From Symsagittifera roscoffensis (Eukaryota > Xenacoelomorpha > Acoela > Convolutidae), in NCBI RefSeq assembly GCF_963678635.1, contig NC_087063.1, positions 66,826,471-66,890,470 of the forward strand: a DNA stretch of 64,000 bases. The letters run 5' to 3'. A program made the position numbers and the translations under genes. How positions within the stretch are numbered: the first letter of the stretch is position 1; every line of letters starts with the position of its first letter. The notes under the pieces are model-generated. The model was not told the origin of the DNA, ran no database searches, and worked only from the letters and a program-made list of their open reading frames with translations. Of the stretch, positions 55,566 through 64,000 are shown one piece after another.

Positions 55566-55933
55566 GTCAGCCAAGGGAGCACAAAGTCGTCCGATTAGCC
55601 AGCAGTTCGACAACGAAAAACCTCATTGGTTATTAAGAGTCGTGATCGACACAAGTGAAAACCAACAAGGCGACTGCGAGATCAAAAAAGACACAGAACG
55701 AATCGAGCAGATCCGAGCGATGAAGCAAGCTTGGGAACGAGCCGACCCCGGTAGGGCCGAGCGTGCTGCCGCTAGACGTGCGGCGTTCCTTGCGAAGTAC
55801 ATGATTCCGGTGGATCCACCAGCAGTCGAGGCGGAGAGTGGTCGCGAGTCAGCGGCTACGAAGGCTGCCGACGATAAAGAATCGGCAGCGCCTGTTGAGA
55901 CTGTTGTCACAGAACTCACACCAGAACCAGCAC
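55566..55933 (+). CDS. ADGB: ADGB exon 20 (diagnostic IRAMKQAWE block)
   Basis: The acceptor is gacattag; the donor gtaagt is perfect. It encodes EKPHWLLRVVIDTSE, CEIKKDTERIEQIRAMKQAW and ERADPGRAERAAARRAAFLA, the most distinctive androglobin block C-terminal to the globin domain. An Ala/Glu-rich tail follows (PAVEAESGRESAATKAADD). An ATG at 55540 lies upstream of the acceptor and is not a start. Confidence 0.92.
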
Positions 55934-56078
55934 GTAAGTTTTTTCTTCAAAGAACATACAAACACGGAAAGACTTCATAATTGGACAAACAACTTATAAT
56001 TATAATTTTTGTGTAAATTGCAGAAAATTGTGTCTTTTCACTTGATTTTTTGTCGCATTGCATTGGGCTATAATACTA

Positions 56079-56080
<2 letters not shown>

Positions 56081-56119
<39 letters not shown>
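56081..56119. repeat. (CT)n microsatellite
   Basis: A pure CT run of about 39 nt, just downstream of ADGB exon 20. Confidence 0.95.
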
Positions 56120-56121
<2 letters not shown>

Positions 56122-56280
56122 GTAAAAACGTCTCTCTCCTTAAGGATTGAACAGCCTACCTCAGAAAAGAAACTTAAGTATATAACCCTTCATACGACGC
56201 CAGATGCTGTAAGAACGTGTTTATAAACTTTGTTCGTTCAGACAATGATACAAATTGCGGCTTTATTTGCAGCACTTTTT

Positions 56281-56520
56281 GTTCCGACTTTTGATACGAA
56301 AGTGACGGAATATTTGTGCTCGGGGTGGATTTTTTTCTTCAGACAAAATTCGACTTTTTAACTAGCCATTTTTGACGGGATTTTTTTATATCATTCAAAA
56401 GTTATTGGTGTCCTGAGCTTAAATTTGAAAAAAATATTTCACCTGTGATCATTTTTCATAAAATTATGAGGGTTTAAAGATTGCCATTTTGGCCGTTTTG
56501 ACCAATTTGGGACAATTTAT
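56281..56520 (+). mobile_element. HINE-X fragment (5' part)
   Basis: Begins gttccgacttttgatacgaa and continues through tgtgctcggggtgg and attggtgtcctgagc as in the full copies, but runs into the AT-palindromic segment without a 3' hairpin. Confidence 0.55.
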
Positions 56521-57495
56521 TTTTTATATCAATATAATCCATTATAATCGATTATAATCCATTAAAAATGGGTTATATTTCGTATATTTTTATGCCAATA
56601 TAATCGCTTATAATCGGTTATAATCAATTATAAAGAATTTTTCGAGAGGTCAGTCATGAAATTTACAAGTTTCTTCGAAGTTATCGCATTTCCTGTTTAA
56701 GCAGTTGCTTTATTAGGTTTCATAAAATGTTACATTTCACTTTTCAATTTTTATAGTTTTTGTCTTATATACCCCGATTACCCCTCCATGTTGACCCCCC
56801 CCACGTTTTCCTCCCTGTTTACAAACCCCCGTTTAACCCCTCCCCCCGCCCCCATCTCCCTGCCAGTGGCTACTGGCAAGGAAAAAAGTAAAACTTTCTA
56901 ATAAATCATTGTATTTCAAGCGTATTTGTAGAAACACTGCCCCATAATTTATGGTACATTTTTGTTTAAAATTGCTGCTAACTGTTGCTTATTTATTTTC
57001 TCTGTTTGTATTTAAATTAACAAAACTGATTTGATTTTAAGGTCGCAGCTCAGAAGGTGATGTCTTTTTTATCCTACGTTATGATAAAAAATTATGAGGG
57101 TTTAAAGATTGCCATTTTGGCCGTTTTGACCAATTTGGGACAATTTATTTTTTATATCAATATAATCCATTATAATCGATTATAATCCATTAAAAATGGG
57201 GTATATTTTTATGCCAATATAATCGCTTATAATCGGTTATAATCAATTATAAAGAATTTTTTGAGAGGTCAGTCATGAAATTTACAAGTTTCTTCGAAGT
57301 TATCGCATTTCCTGTTTAAGCAGTTGCTTTATTAGGTTTCATAAAATGTTACATTTCACTTTTCAAGTTTTATAGTTTTTGTCTTATATACCCCGTTTAC
57401 CCCTCCATGTTGACCCCCCCCCCCCCAAGTTTTCCTCCCTGTTTACAAACCCCCGTTTAACCCCTCCCCCCGCCCCCATCTCCCTGCCAGTTTAC
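56455..57495. repeat. Interleaved local duplications B1-A2-B2
   Basis: B1 (about 56455-56868) and B2 (about 57082-57495) are near-identical and flank A2 (56869-57081), the second copy of segment A. Both B copies contain taatcgattataatcc-type palindromes and end in a C-rich tract. The junctions suggest template switching or unequal exchange. Confidence 0.75.
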
Positions 57496-57780
57496 CACAA
57501 CCGCCATTATCCCCCCCCCCCAGTTTACCCCCTCCTCAAATTAATCGCCCCATCTTATTTTTACCCCCCTCCCGATTACTGAACGTGAGAAGGGGGGTGT
57601 AAAAAATGTGAGCGGGAGGGTAACCTGAACAACTGAGTATACTCCCCTTCCCGTCCCCGTTGAAAATGGTAAACAAACTGGGGGGACTGTAACTTGGGGA
57701 GGTTGGGATAAACTTTAGCGGGGAGGGGGTTTGGGCAAACGCGGAGGGGGGGGGGGGGTGGCAAAGTGGGGAGGGGGTTT
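57397..57780. repeat. C-rich then G-rich low-complexity tracts
   Basis: Runs of up to a dozen C on the left (57411-57570) and G runs on the right (57590-57775) form an imperfect inverted arrangement. The right half has several GGGG runs compatible with G-quadruplexes on the + strand. Open frames here are composition artefacts. Confidence 0.7.
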
Positions 57781-57912
57781 ATTCGATTAGGTTTAGATTG
57801 CGAGTAGGCCGTGAGTAACACAGAAATGTTGCAAGTTTTGCAAATGATTTTGCAAAAAAATGTATAGATTCTAATCCGTTATAATAAATTATAATGGATT
57901 TTAATTGGATTA

Positions 57913-58454
57913 CAAGACTACTCGTATCAGGGCGAAGCCCTGAAAGTTCCGACTGCCTTTTAGCGTTTATGAAGCAGTAATAACAAAAAAAAACATAAAA
58001 AATATAAATGAAATAAAACAAAATGAAAAAAAAATTTCGAAAAATTGAAATTTTTTTTGATGAAAATCATCCACCCACACGCCATATAAAGTACAAAACA
58101 ATAGATTTTGCTCCTTGTAACAAATCAATTATGGCAAATAAGCTTCGTTTAACCAATTTGGAACGATTTTTAAGACGGATTAAATCTCCGCTGACGCGTT
58201 AATAGCGCGAATTATATCGCGCGTTAATAGTCCCAAATTGGTCAAAATGGCAATTTTTAAACCCTCATAATTTTACGAAAAATGATCACAGGTGAAATAT
58301 TTTTTCAAATTTAGGCTCAGGACAACAATAGCTTTCGAATGATATAAAAAAATTTCGTCAAAAGTGGCTAATTAAAAAGTTGAAATTTGTCTGAAGAAAA
58401 AAAAACCCACCCCGAGCACAAATATTCCGTTACTTTCGTATCGAAAGTCGGAAC
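57913..58454 (-). mobile_element. HINE-X element, reverse orientation
   Basis: On the + strand it begins caagactactcgtatcaggg with the gggc-gaa-gccc hairpin and ends cgaaagtcggaac. It matches the family X copies at 35064 and 40211 in inverse orientation. Confidence 0.65.
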
Positions 58455-59465
58455 AATAATCTATTGTAATGGATTTTAAATGGATTATAGTCCATTATAA
58501 TATATTTAATGGATTGTGCTTTTACGAAAATAATAGCACAATCCATATAATCGATTTCGTGGTCTAAATTTGCCACAATAATGGATTATAATGAAAACAT
58601 TTTAGACAACATTTTTCCATTATAATCGATTATTATTTATGAAACTCCGGTGCGGCTGCTATTATTTGGCTCATGCATTTTTCGAACGTTTTCGGAAATG
58701 ATTTGTTTTTAATGATTTGTTTTTAAAGATTTGATTTCGGAAATGATTTGTTTGCAGTCTTCAACATTTTCTGAATTGATTTCTGCAGCTTTGCAAATTT
58801 CCACAATTTTAGAGCTGATTCTGACTGATTAGTCTGCAATTTTTGAACTAATTATAACATATTTATCATAAAACTAAGGCAGTTCATTAGAATTTCAGTT
58901 ATATGATAGACTCTCACTATCAATGGAATCTATATTGCCAACAATCTATTAATATTTTTATAAGATTTTTAGACACGTTATAAACTATCCTAATTTACTG
59001 CCATCCAAGGCAATTAATTGAATTAAATTGCCAGTTTCAGCTGTGTTCATGAATTTGAAAGCATTTATGGTGCAATTATTTAGGAAAAAGCCGGATAACT
59101 GGTACTTCTTCGTATGTTTTAGGAAACTGCATTGATTGACGTATATTTTATTTTTTTGAAAAGTGAAAAGTAATTTTGTTTTATGATGCGGATATGACTG
59201 GCGCCGTTTCGTTACGGAACAGCAGACAACCAAGAAATTAAATGAAAGGCAAAAGCATGAAATATTGGAAATAAAAAACGCAAGATTTTGCTCCGCTTCG
59301 CTTGTCCTCTGCGGGCCGTCGGTAAATTGCACTTGAACCAGCGCTTGCCGATAGTTTAGATCTGATAAATCTCGAATTAAAGTGACTGAAAAAGGTTCCA
59401 GATGTCGTTTTTCCCCGTAGTTGTCCAGAAACAGTTATTTTCGTGGTCAGATTTCAAAACCATTA
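58455..59465 (+). other. ADGB intron segment, no gene seen
   Basis: It holds scattered ttataatcgattat/ccattataat palindromic phrases up to about 58640. No exon or transposon terminus was recognised beyond that. Confidence 0.4.
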
Positions 59466-59834
59466 TGGAGCTAGTTCAAAACAAGTATTTATTATATACC
59501 TTGATATTCATCACTGTAAAATATTTATAACTAACCAATCATGATCCATTACTAAAACTTACGATAGATTGTACAGCTGAAACTACTCATAGTTTCAGCC
59601 AGAGAAATTAAAATACAGATTGAAATCAGTTGATTTCTTCTCTCCTCTAAGTTCACAAGAATACCAGTATATTCTAGATCTTTTGAGACTAGAATATATT
59701 AGAGTAAGATAAGGATTGGTATTAGACAAGAAGTTACACGAATCTATCCGGCCAAAAATAAGATTAGCGTGACGAACAGACGGTGTACCTAATCCAAAAT
59801 TACTCTAAGAGAAGAACACCCGGGCCTAAAGTCA
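59466..59834 (+). repeat. Solo LTR of the 18.9-kb retroelement family
   Basis: Diverged from the 410-bp LTR, but blocks align along its length: aaccaatcatgatcca, gaagttacacgaatctatcc, gacagacggtgtacc-type sequence and a CA end. It is flanked by ATTA at 59462-59465 and 59835-59838, a 4-bp duplication as for the full element. Internal sequence is absent, as after LTR-LTR recombination. Same orientation as the full copy. Confidence 0.88.
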
Positions 59835-60129
59835 ATTATTCATTTTTTCCAAATCAGTTATAAATGAAGTTTATGAAGAGAACTCTCGGTTACGAATCAA
59901 ATTTTTGTAATTTTTCACTTGTACATTTAGTTTGAGCCAACGAAAGCTCCGGAGGCTTAGCAAATGATAGGATATTTGTGATTTTGGGTTTTATGATCCA
60001 GGATAAGTCGTTCCAACCATACAAAAAGCAGTAAAATTCACTGATCTTTGTAACTTTTAACTGACCACAATTTTTGTGAATAATTGCTAATAAAAATCAT
60101 AACAAGCTACTAACTTTGATTCGCTTCAG

Positions 60130-60325
60130 CAACCAGCAAGTCTGTAGCCTCTGGCAAGAGTAGAAAGCAGTCTATGAACAGAGAAACAACACAAATTACG
60201 GAGGACAGTGGGGCTGCTGGAGCGTCTGAGGTACCCGAGGTTCCGGAAGTTTTGACCCTGGAACCCCCGCCTGGGCCACCTCCGAAGACAGTTTTGAAGC
60301 CCCTAGATTTGACCCCTTACACCAT
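60130..60325 (+). CDS. ADGB: ADGB exon 21 (Pro-rich linker)
   Basis: Acceptor cgcttcag, donor gtaaga; phase 1 in, 2 out. It encodes TSKSVASGKSRKQSMNRETT, then a Pro/Glu-rich part and TVLKPLDLTPYT. The last motif resembles the androglobin segment immediately before the C-terminal coiled coil. Confidence 0.8.
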
Positions 60326-61272
60326 GTAAGATCTTAAATTAGTTGTCACTATATATTCATTGACTTTGATTGGTATAAGATAAGAAGAAAACTGTAAAAT
60401 ATCTAAAAGATTTTTTGAAAAAAATTCTGCTGAGCAGGAGACCTTTAATAGCTATGATAAATTTCTTTTGAGTGAAGTAGAACTGAGTTTTATTTTATCT
60501 GAATTTTTTAACTTTCCATCTCTATATGCATAAAATTGGAAAAGTTAAATGAGGCGAAAAAATAGTAATTTGACTTTTCTTGTTTCAAATGAGGATTTTA
60601 GTTTTCTATTTTTTAGCACAATAAAACATTACTAATGGATCTGATTATTTTAATTTAAAAAGGTTTCAATTATGAAAGAATCTTGAAATTGAGATAGCTT
60701 TAAGGTGATATATATTTTTCTGTTAAACTCGAAAATTGAAAATAATCCTGGCAAAGTTTAACATTTTTTTGGTTTCCTTGAGTTTTTTCGAAAATTTTTT
60801 TGGTACGGTTTCCTAAACAATGACGTGCGATAATTACTAGTTGCCTACTAATCCAGTTTCCTTCCAAATGGAGATAAATTTATCCAAAAAGAAAATTGCA
60901 AATCATGGTTTTCTTAAATTGAACTGATTGCTAAGTAGTGAATGGTTAGTAGACAATTTTTAGTGGGTGATAAATTATAACGAGCTCATTTTAGTTTTTT
61001 TATTGATGACTAGCTGTTGACTTTATAATAAACAATAAGTCACAATATATTTCGTCGAGTAAAATGATACATCGTTACTCAACGTTGGGTAGATAATTTC
61101 AGTGCGTGGTAGACCATAACCAGCGATTATGTTTAACGCACTAATAATCGTGACTGTTGAAACTGTTTAAAAAACGTACATTCACGTTATGTTATATATT
61201 GCTCGACTATTTAATTAGTACCAACAGTATATCACAATATCATGTTACGATATATTGGAATGTTTGGTGTAG
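60326..61272 (+). other. ADGB intron between exons 21 and 22
   Basis: Ordinary AT-rich intron; no element or additional exon recognised. Confidence 0.5.
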
Positions 61273-61459
61273 TAAAGCGAAGGACGGGGTGCGAGTGTTG
61301 GTGGACGAGGAGGAGTTGAGTCGGGAGAGGGAGGAGAAGGTGAGGCAGTTCTCGGAGTGGAACCGAGTGAGGCAGGAGATGAAGAGGCGGAGGGAGGAGG
61401 AGTTGGAGAAGCGGAACCAGGAGAAGGTCAAACAGATACAGGACTACGAGGCACTACAG
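61273..61459 (+). CDS. ADGB: ADGB exon 22 (C-terminal coiled coil)
   Basis: The donor gtcagt is good. The acceptor at 61271-61272 has a poor pyrimidine tract and was chosen because it restores phase. It encodes DGVRVLVDEEELSREREEKV and RQEMKRRREEELEKRNQEK, a highly charged coiled coil typical of the androglobin C-terminus. Phase 0 at the end implies at least one more exon to the right. Confidence 0.8.
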
Positions 61460-61529
61460 GTCAGTGTAGTTTATGTGCCACATCTCTTATTTATGTGCTG
61501 TTTTAATATTTCAAAAGGTTAGGCTAGGT

Positions 61530-61887
61530 CAGTAGCGTGCCTCAATTTTGGTTGCCAAATTTTTCCAAAGGGTGCCCCTTTTGGTCTAATTTTACGACAT
61601 TCGTTTTTTGCCTACCAACATCAAAATTTTTCCAAAGGAACATTTGGCGCCAATCTGAAGAATAGTTTCGAGGGGGTGCGCGCGCCGAAAAAACGCTATT
61701 TTTGGCCAAAATCTTCCAAAAAGTGCCTAAAAACGGTTTTTTTGACCTGTTATTTTAAAAAATTACATAGGGTACGTATAGTATTTTCGGAGAGCTCAGA
61801 AAATGAAATTGTTCGACCTAAAAAAAGGTCGCCAAATTTTTTCGAAAACTCCCCCCCCCCCTGAAAAAATTTCTGCGCATGCCAGTG
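61530..61887 (+). mobile_element. hAT-like MITE, diverged
   Basis: Begins cagtagcgtgcc and ends gcgcatgccagtg. The interior contains gtgcgcgcgccgaaaaaacg and aaaagtgcctaaaaacgg as in the other copies. Flanks show no clear 8-bp duplication. Confidence 0.55.
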
Positions 61888-62595
61888 GGCTTTAAGGCTA
61901 TTTATCCACGAGTGAAAGGACCAACATACGGAATGTCTATAAAATAGTTTTAGTTCCGATTTTCGAAGAAAGTGACGAAATATATGTGCTGTGTTTTTTG
62001 GACAAATATCGACTTTTTATCAAGCCCCTTTTGAACGGGAATTTTTATGTCACCTGCAAATTAATGACGCCCTGAACTCAAATTTGTATTTGTTAATACA
62101 GGTAATTTTAAATTGTATAGGATTGGGTTTTTTTTTCATTTTTTTTTTGTTTTTTAAAGGTTTTGGCATTTTTTAAATTTTTTCTGTAAAACCAAAAGTG
62201 GTGCTAATGGAAGAATCAGCTTCTTTTCTAGGTGTCCGTATATTCCGCCAGTCCATCTCTACTTTACGCCCCTCCTGCATTGTTAAGATTCAATTTTCCG
62301 AGACTTTTGACCTGTTTTTTTTTGGACTTCGTCCTCTTTCTCCAAAACGACATTGCCAATTCTAAGACTAAGAGTTCAATTGATTACTGCCTAATTTTGG
62401 TATAAAAATTGCGTGAAACTCGAAAAGTCCAATTTTTGATATTTGACCGTTTTTTTAACTTCTTTCACTTTCTACAAAACTACCCTGCCAAACCGGAAAT
62501 CAGGTCAAAACAAAAGTTTCCTGGGGAGTTTTTTCTCTTCTGATTTTTCGAATTGACATTTTCCATTTCGAGATTTTAGATAAAATCCAGGAGTT

Positions 62596-62871
62596 TGGTC
62601 GAAAGACTTAATAAAGTATTCTGTTAATCTACGAGTTATGTACAACTAATTAACAATTACTTAAAAGAATAAAAAAGATAAAATAGAGTATGAATTTACA
62701 ACGTTCTAAACAAAACTGAACGAACACTCTACGATCGACCGATGGTCGTATCGTACAAAGTTAAGTGGTATTTAATTAATATCGAAGGTCATTTAGGATA
62801 GATAAAAAATCACAAAATTTCCCACCGGGAAAAAAATAATAGTATAAATTGACTAACTAATTCTATATACA
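62596..62871 (-). repeat. Candidate 3' LTR of a minus-strand retrotransposon
   Basis: Read on the minus strand, a polypurine tract (62887-62872, agggggg then aaaatggg) is followed at 62871 by TGTATATAGAATTAG, a typical LTR start. The end near 62596 (TG on the + strand) is a guess. The partner LTR would lie beyond the window, so this cannot be confirmed here. Confidence 0.4.
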
Positions 62872-63157
62872 CCCATTTTCCCCCCTAAACGTAGGAACAA
62901 GTTTTACAAACTGGGCCGAAAAATAATAAAGCAAGCAAAATAGAATATACAAATGAAATAGGAAAGTACAAGTGTACAGGATGAATATACAGAAATTACA
63001 GTTTTACAGAAGATAAAAAAAATTAACTATATAAAACAACACTAATCTTCAATGAGTACATTTAACATGTACAAAATTAACTACATTGAAGAAGGTTGAT
63101 AGAAATGGATGCTATAAACTGAAAATAAAAGAAAAGTTTTTAACGAGTTTTGGGAGT

Positions 63158-63823
63158 TTAAGTAAATCTTGCGTCAAAATCATCTAGTCTGAGTTTTAAG
63201 TCTGTGTCAAAAGTCGAAGAAATGTTGTCAGTTCTTTCTACATCGTCGAGTGTGTCATTACTGGTAGGTTGTAGTGATGAAGAAGATCCGAAGGAAGTAT
63301 TCTTCAAAATTGACTGAATTGGGATGTATTTTGCTCGTTCCAATGGGCAGGATTTCTGGGATGACCAGGATAGGGTAGGTTTTGCGACTAGGGTAGTTAT
63401 TTGTGGTGCCTCCGCTAGTGGTGTTAAGAGGTCCGAAGGTGAGGTTATGGTAAAGGTTGCCCTGGGGTAGTTAAAAGTGTTGCCCTTTACTGTGAGTGAA
63501 TGGGAGGTCTGGTCATCTCCTTCTAGCACAACGTCTATGTATCTCAGGTCTCCGAAGAATTTAGGAGGTCCTACGTTCCTGCGTGGTCTGGACTGTCTTG
63601 GTTGAGCTTCCAAGGTGGCTGAATCTTCTGGGGTACTGTCCAACAGAATGTCATTGCTTTCGGAGCCTTCTATTTTCGCAGTGTCTGGCACGTCTATGAC
63701 CGCCGGTTGATCTGTATCGACAGTGAGATTGGGCCTAATGCGAGCAGTGTGATCATCACCTATAATACTTAACCCTCGGTTAGAATCGGCTTGATGGCCG
63801 GGCGGTACGTTATTGTTTGTCAT
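63158..63823 (-). CDS. Possible C-terminal Pol region of a minus-strand LTR element (221 aa)
   Basis: An open frame with balanced composition, unlike the surrounding AT-rich intron. The motif RQSRPRRNVGPPKFFGDLRY resembles the basic Arg/Pro tails after integrase in many LTR retrotransposons. The rest is Ser/Thr/Asp-rich without a recognised domain. The frame stays open upstream of its ATG to the window edge, so the true start may lie beyond 64000. About 270 nt separate its stop from the putative polypurine tract. It is not part of ADGB. Confidence 0.45.
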   Translation of the reverse strand: MTNNNVPPGHQADSNRGLSIIGDDHTARIRPNLTVDTDQPAVIDVPDTAKIEGSESNDILLDSTPEDSATLEAQPRQSRPRRNVGPPKFFGDLRYIDVVLEGDDQTSHSLTVKGNTFNYPRATFTITSPSDLLTPLAEAPQITTLVAKPTLSWSSQKSCPLERAKYIPIQSILKNTSFGSSSSLQPTSNDTLDDVERTDNISSTFDTDLKLRLDDFDARFT

Positions 63824-64000
63824 ATCGTCAACATAGTCGTCTATTATTCCGCCCCAAGAGTTTAAGTTTAAGGATGACGAAACGACGAAGAACCTGAAGT
63901 ATTTTGTGTGAGGTCGTGAGTATTCGCTGCATCTTTTGACGAACCGGACACTTGAGTGGGCCCATCCGCTCTTGAGGTGCCTTGCCTTGGCTGAGAGTGG

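Larger units (their letters stand above)
157..61459 (+). other. ADGB: Androglobin-like gene, partial (22 visible exons)
   Basis: Exons were joined by eye using GT-AG (one GC-AG) boundaries, and every one of the 21 junctions keeps codon phase. The predicted protein follows androglobin order: calpain-III-like segment, globin helices, an IQ calmodulin-binding motif, remaining globin helices, a conserved beta-rich C-terminal region, the motif IRAMKQAWE..DPGRA, and a Glu/Arg-rich coiled coil. Androglobin is a chimeric protein with an N-terminal calpain-like protease, a circularly permuted globin domain and an IQ motif, linked in mammals to sperm and ciliated cells. The protease exons would lie before position 157 and the C-terminus after 61459. 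Introns range from 79 nt to about 20 kb and hold nearly all the transposons. Identity as ADGB is strong; individual microexons are less certain. Confidence 0.9.

Noticed and set aside
57379-57821. Pro-rich ORFs on both strands
   Set aside because: They are caused by poly-C and poly-G tracts; no coding signal.

Overview
The window is nuclear DNA of an invertebrate-type animal. It is AT-rich and intron-dominated, with many short non-autonomous transposons and no bacterial features. The species cannot be read from the sequence. The host gene is an androglobin (ADGB) homologue on the + strand, incomplete at both ends. Twenty-two exons between 157 and 61459 were located by eye from splice consensus, codon phase and similarity to androglobin. 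All 21 junctions are phase-consistent. The exons cover a linker, the calpain-III-like region, the permuted globin domain with its IQ motif, the long C-terminal half and a charged coiled coil. The N-terminal protease and the C-terminus lie outside.

Region 351-19264, inside the first visible intron and in sense orientation, is the main feature: an 18.9-kb Ty3/Gypsy (Metaviridae-like) LTR retroelement. By eye its 410-bp LTRs are identical and it is flanked by a 4-bp duplication (AATG), so it is young. It carries a basic 155-aa ORF, a 2284-aa Gag-Pol, and an integrase ORF separated from Pol by a frame change. A 3' block of closely packed ORFs follows: two tiny membrane proteins, a 377-codon open frame with no ATG at all, an 872-aa envelope-like protein and a 601-aa protein of unknown function. 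Neighbouring ORFs in this block mostly overlap by 4-13 nt. A textbook 78-nt intron lies 3 nt after the last stop, and the 5' leader holds a duplicated hairpin. The layout resembles a complex retrovirus more than a standard Gypsy element. A degenerate solo LTR of the same family with its own 4-bp duplication lies at 59466-59834.

The 19.3-kb intron 22664-42009 holds a 148-bp tandem satellite (29416-30900) and a 5.1-kb direct tandem duplication (31111-36234 and 36258-41285). Nested inside are hairpin-type MITEs flanked by TA and two families of Helentron-associated (HINE/DINE-1-like) elements. These families recur through the window, as does a hAT-like MITE family. Two microexons 7.7 kb apart in the gene are diverged copies of one another.

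From 55000 to 58500 there are local segmental duplications, AT palindromes and C-rich/G-rich tracts. At the right edge, 62596-64000 appears to be the 3' end of a second LTR retrotransposon on the minus strand. No tRNA, rRNA or CRISPR was found with confidence.
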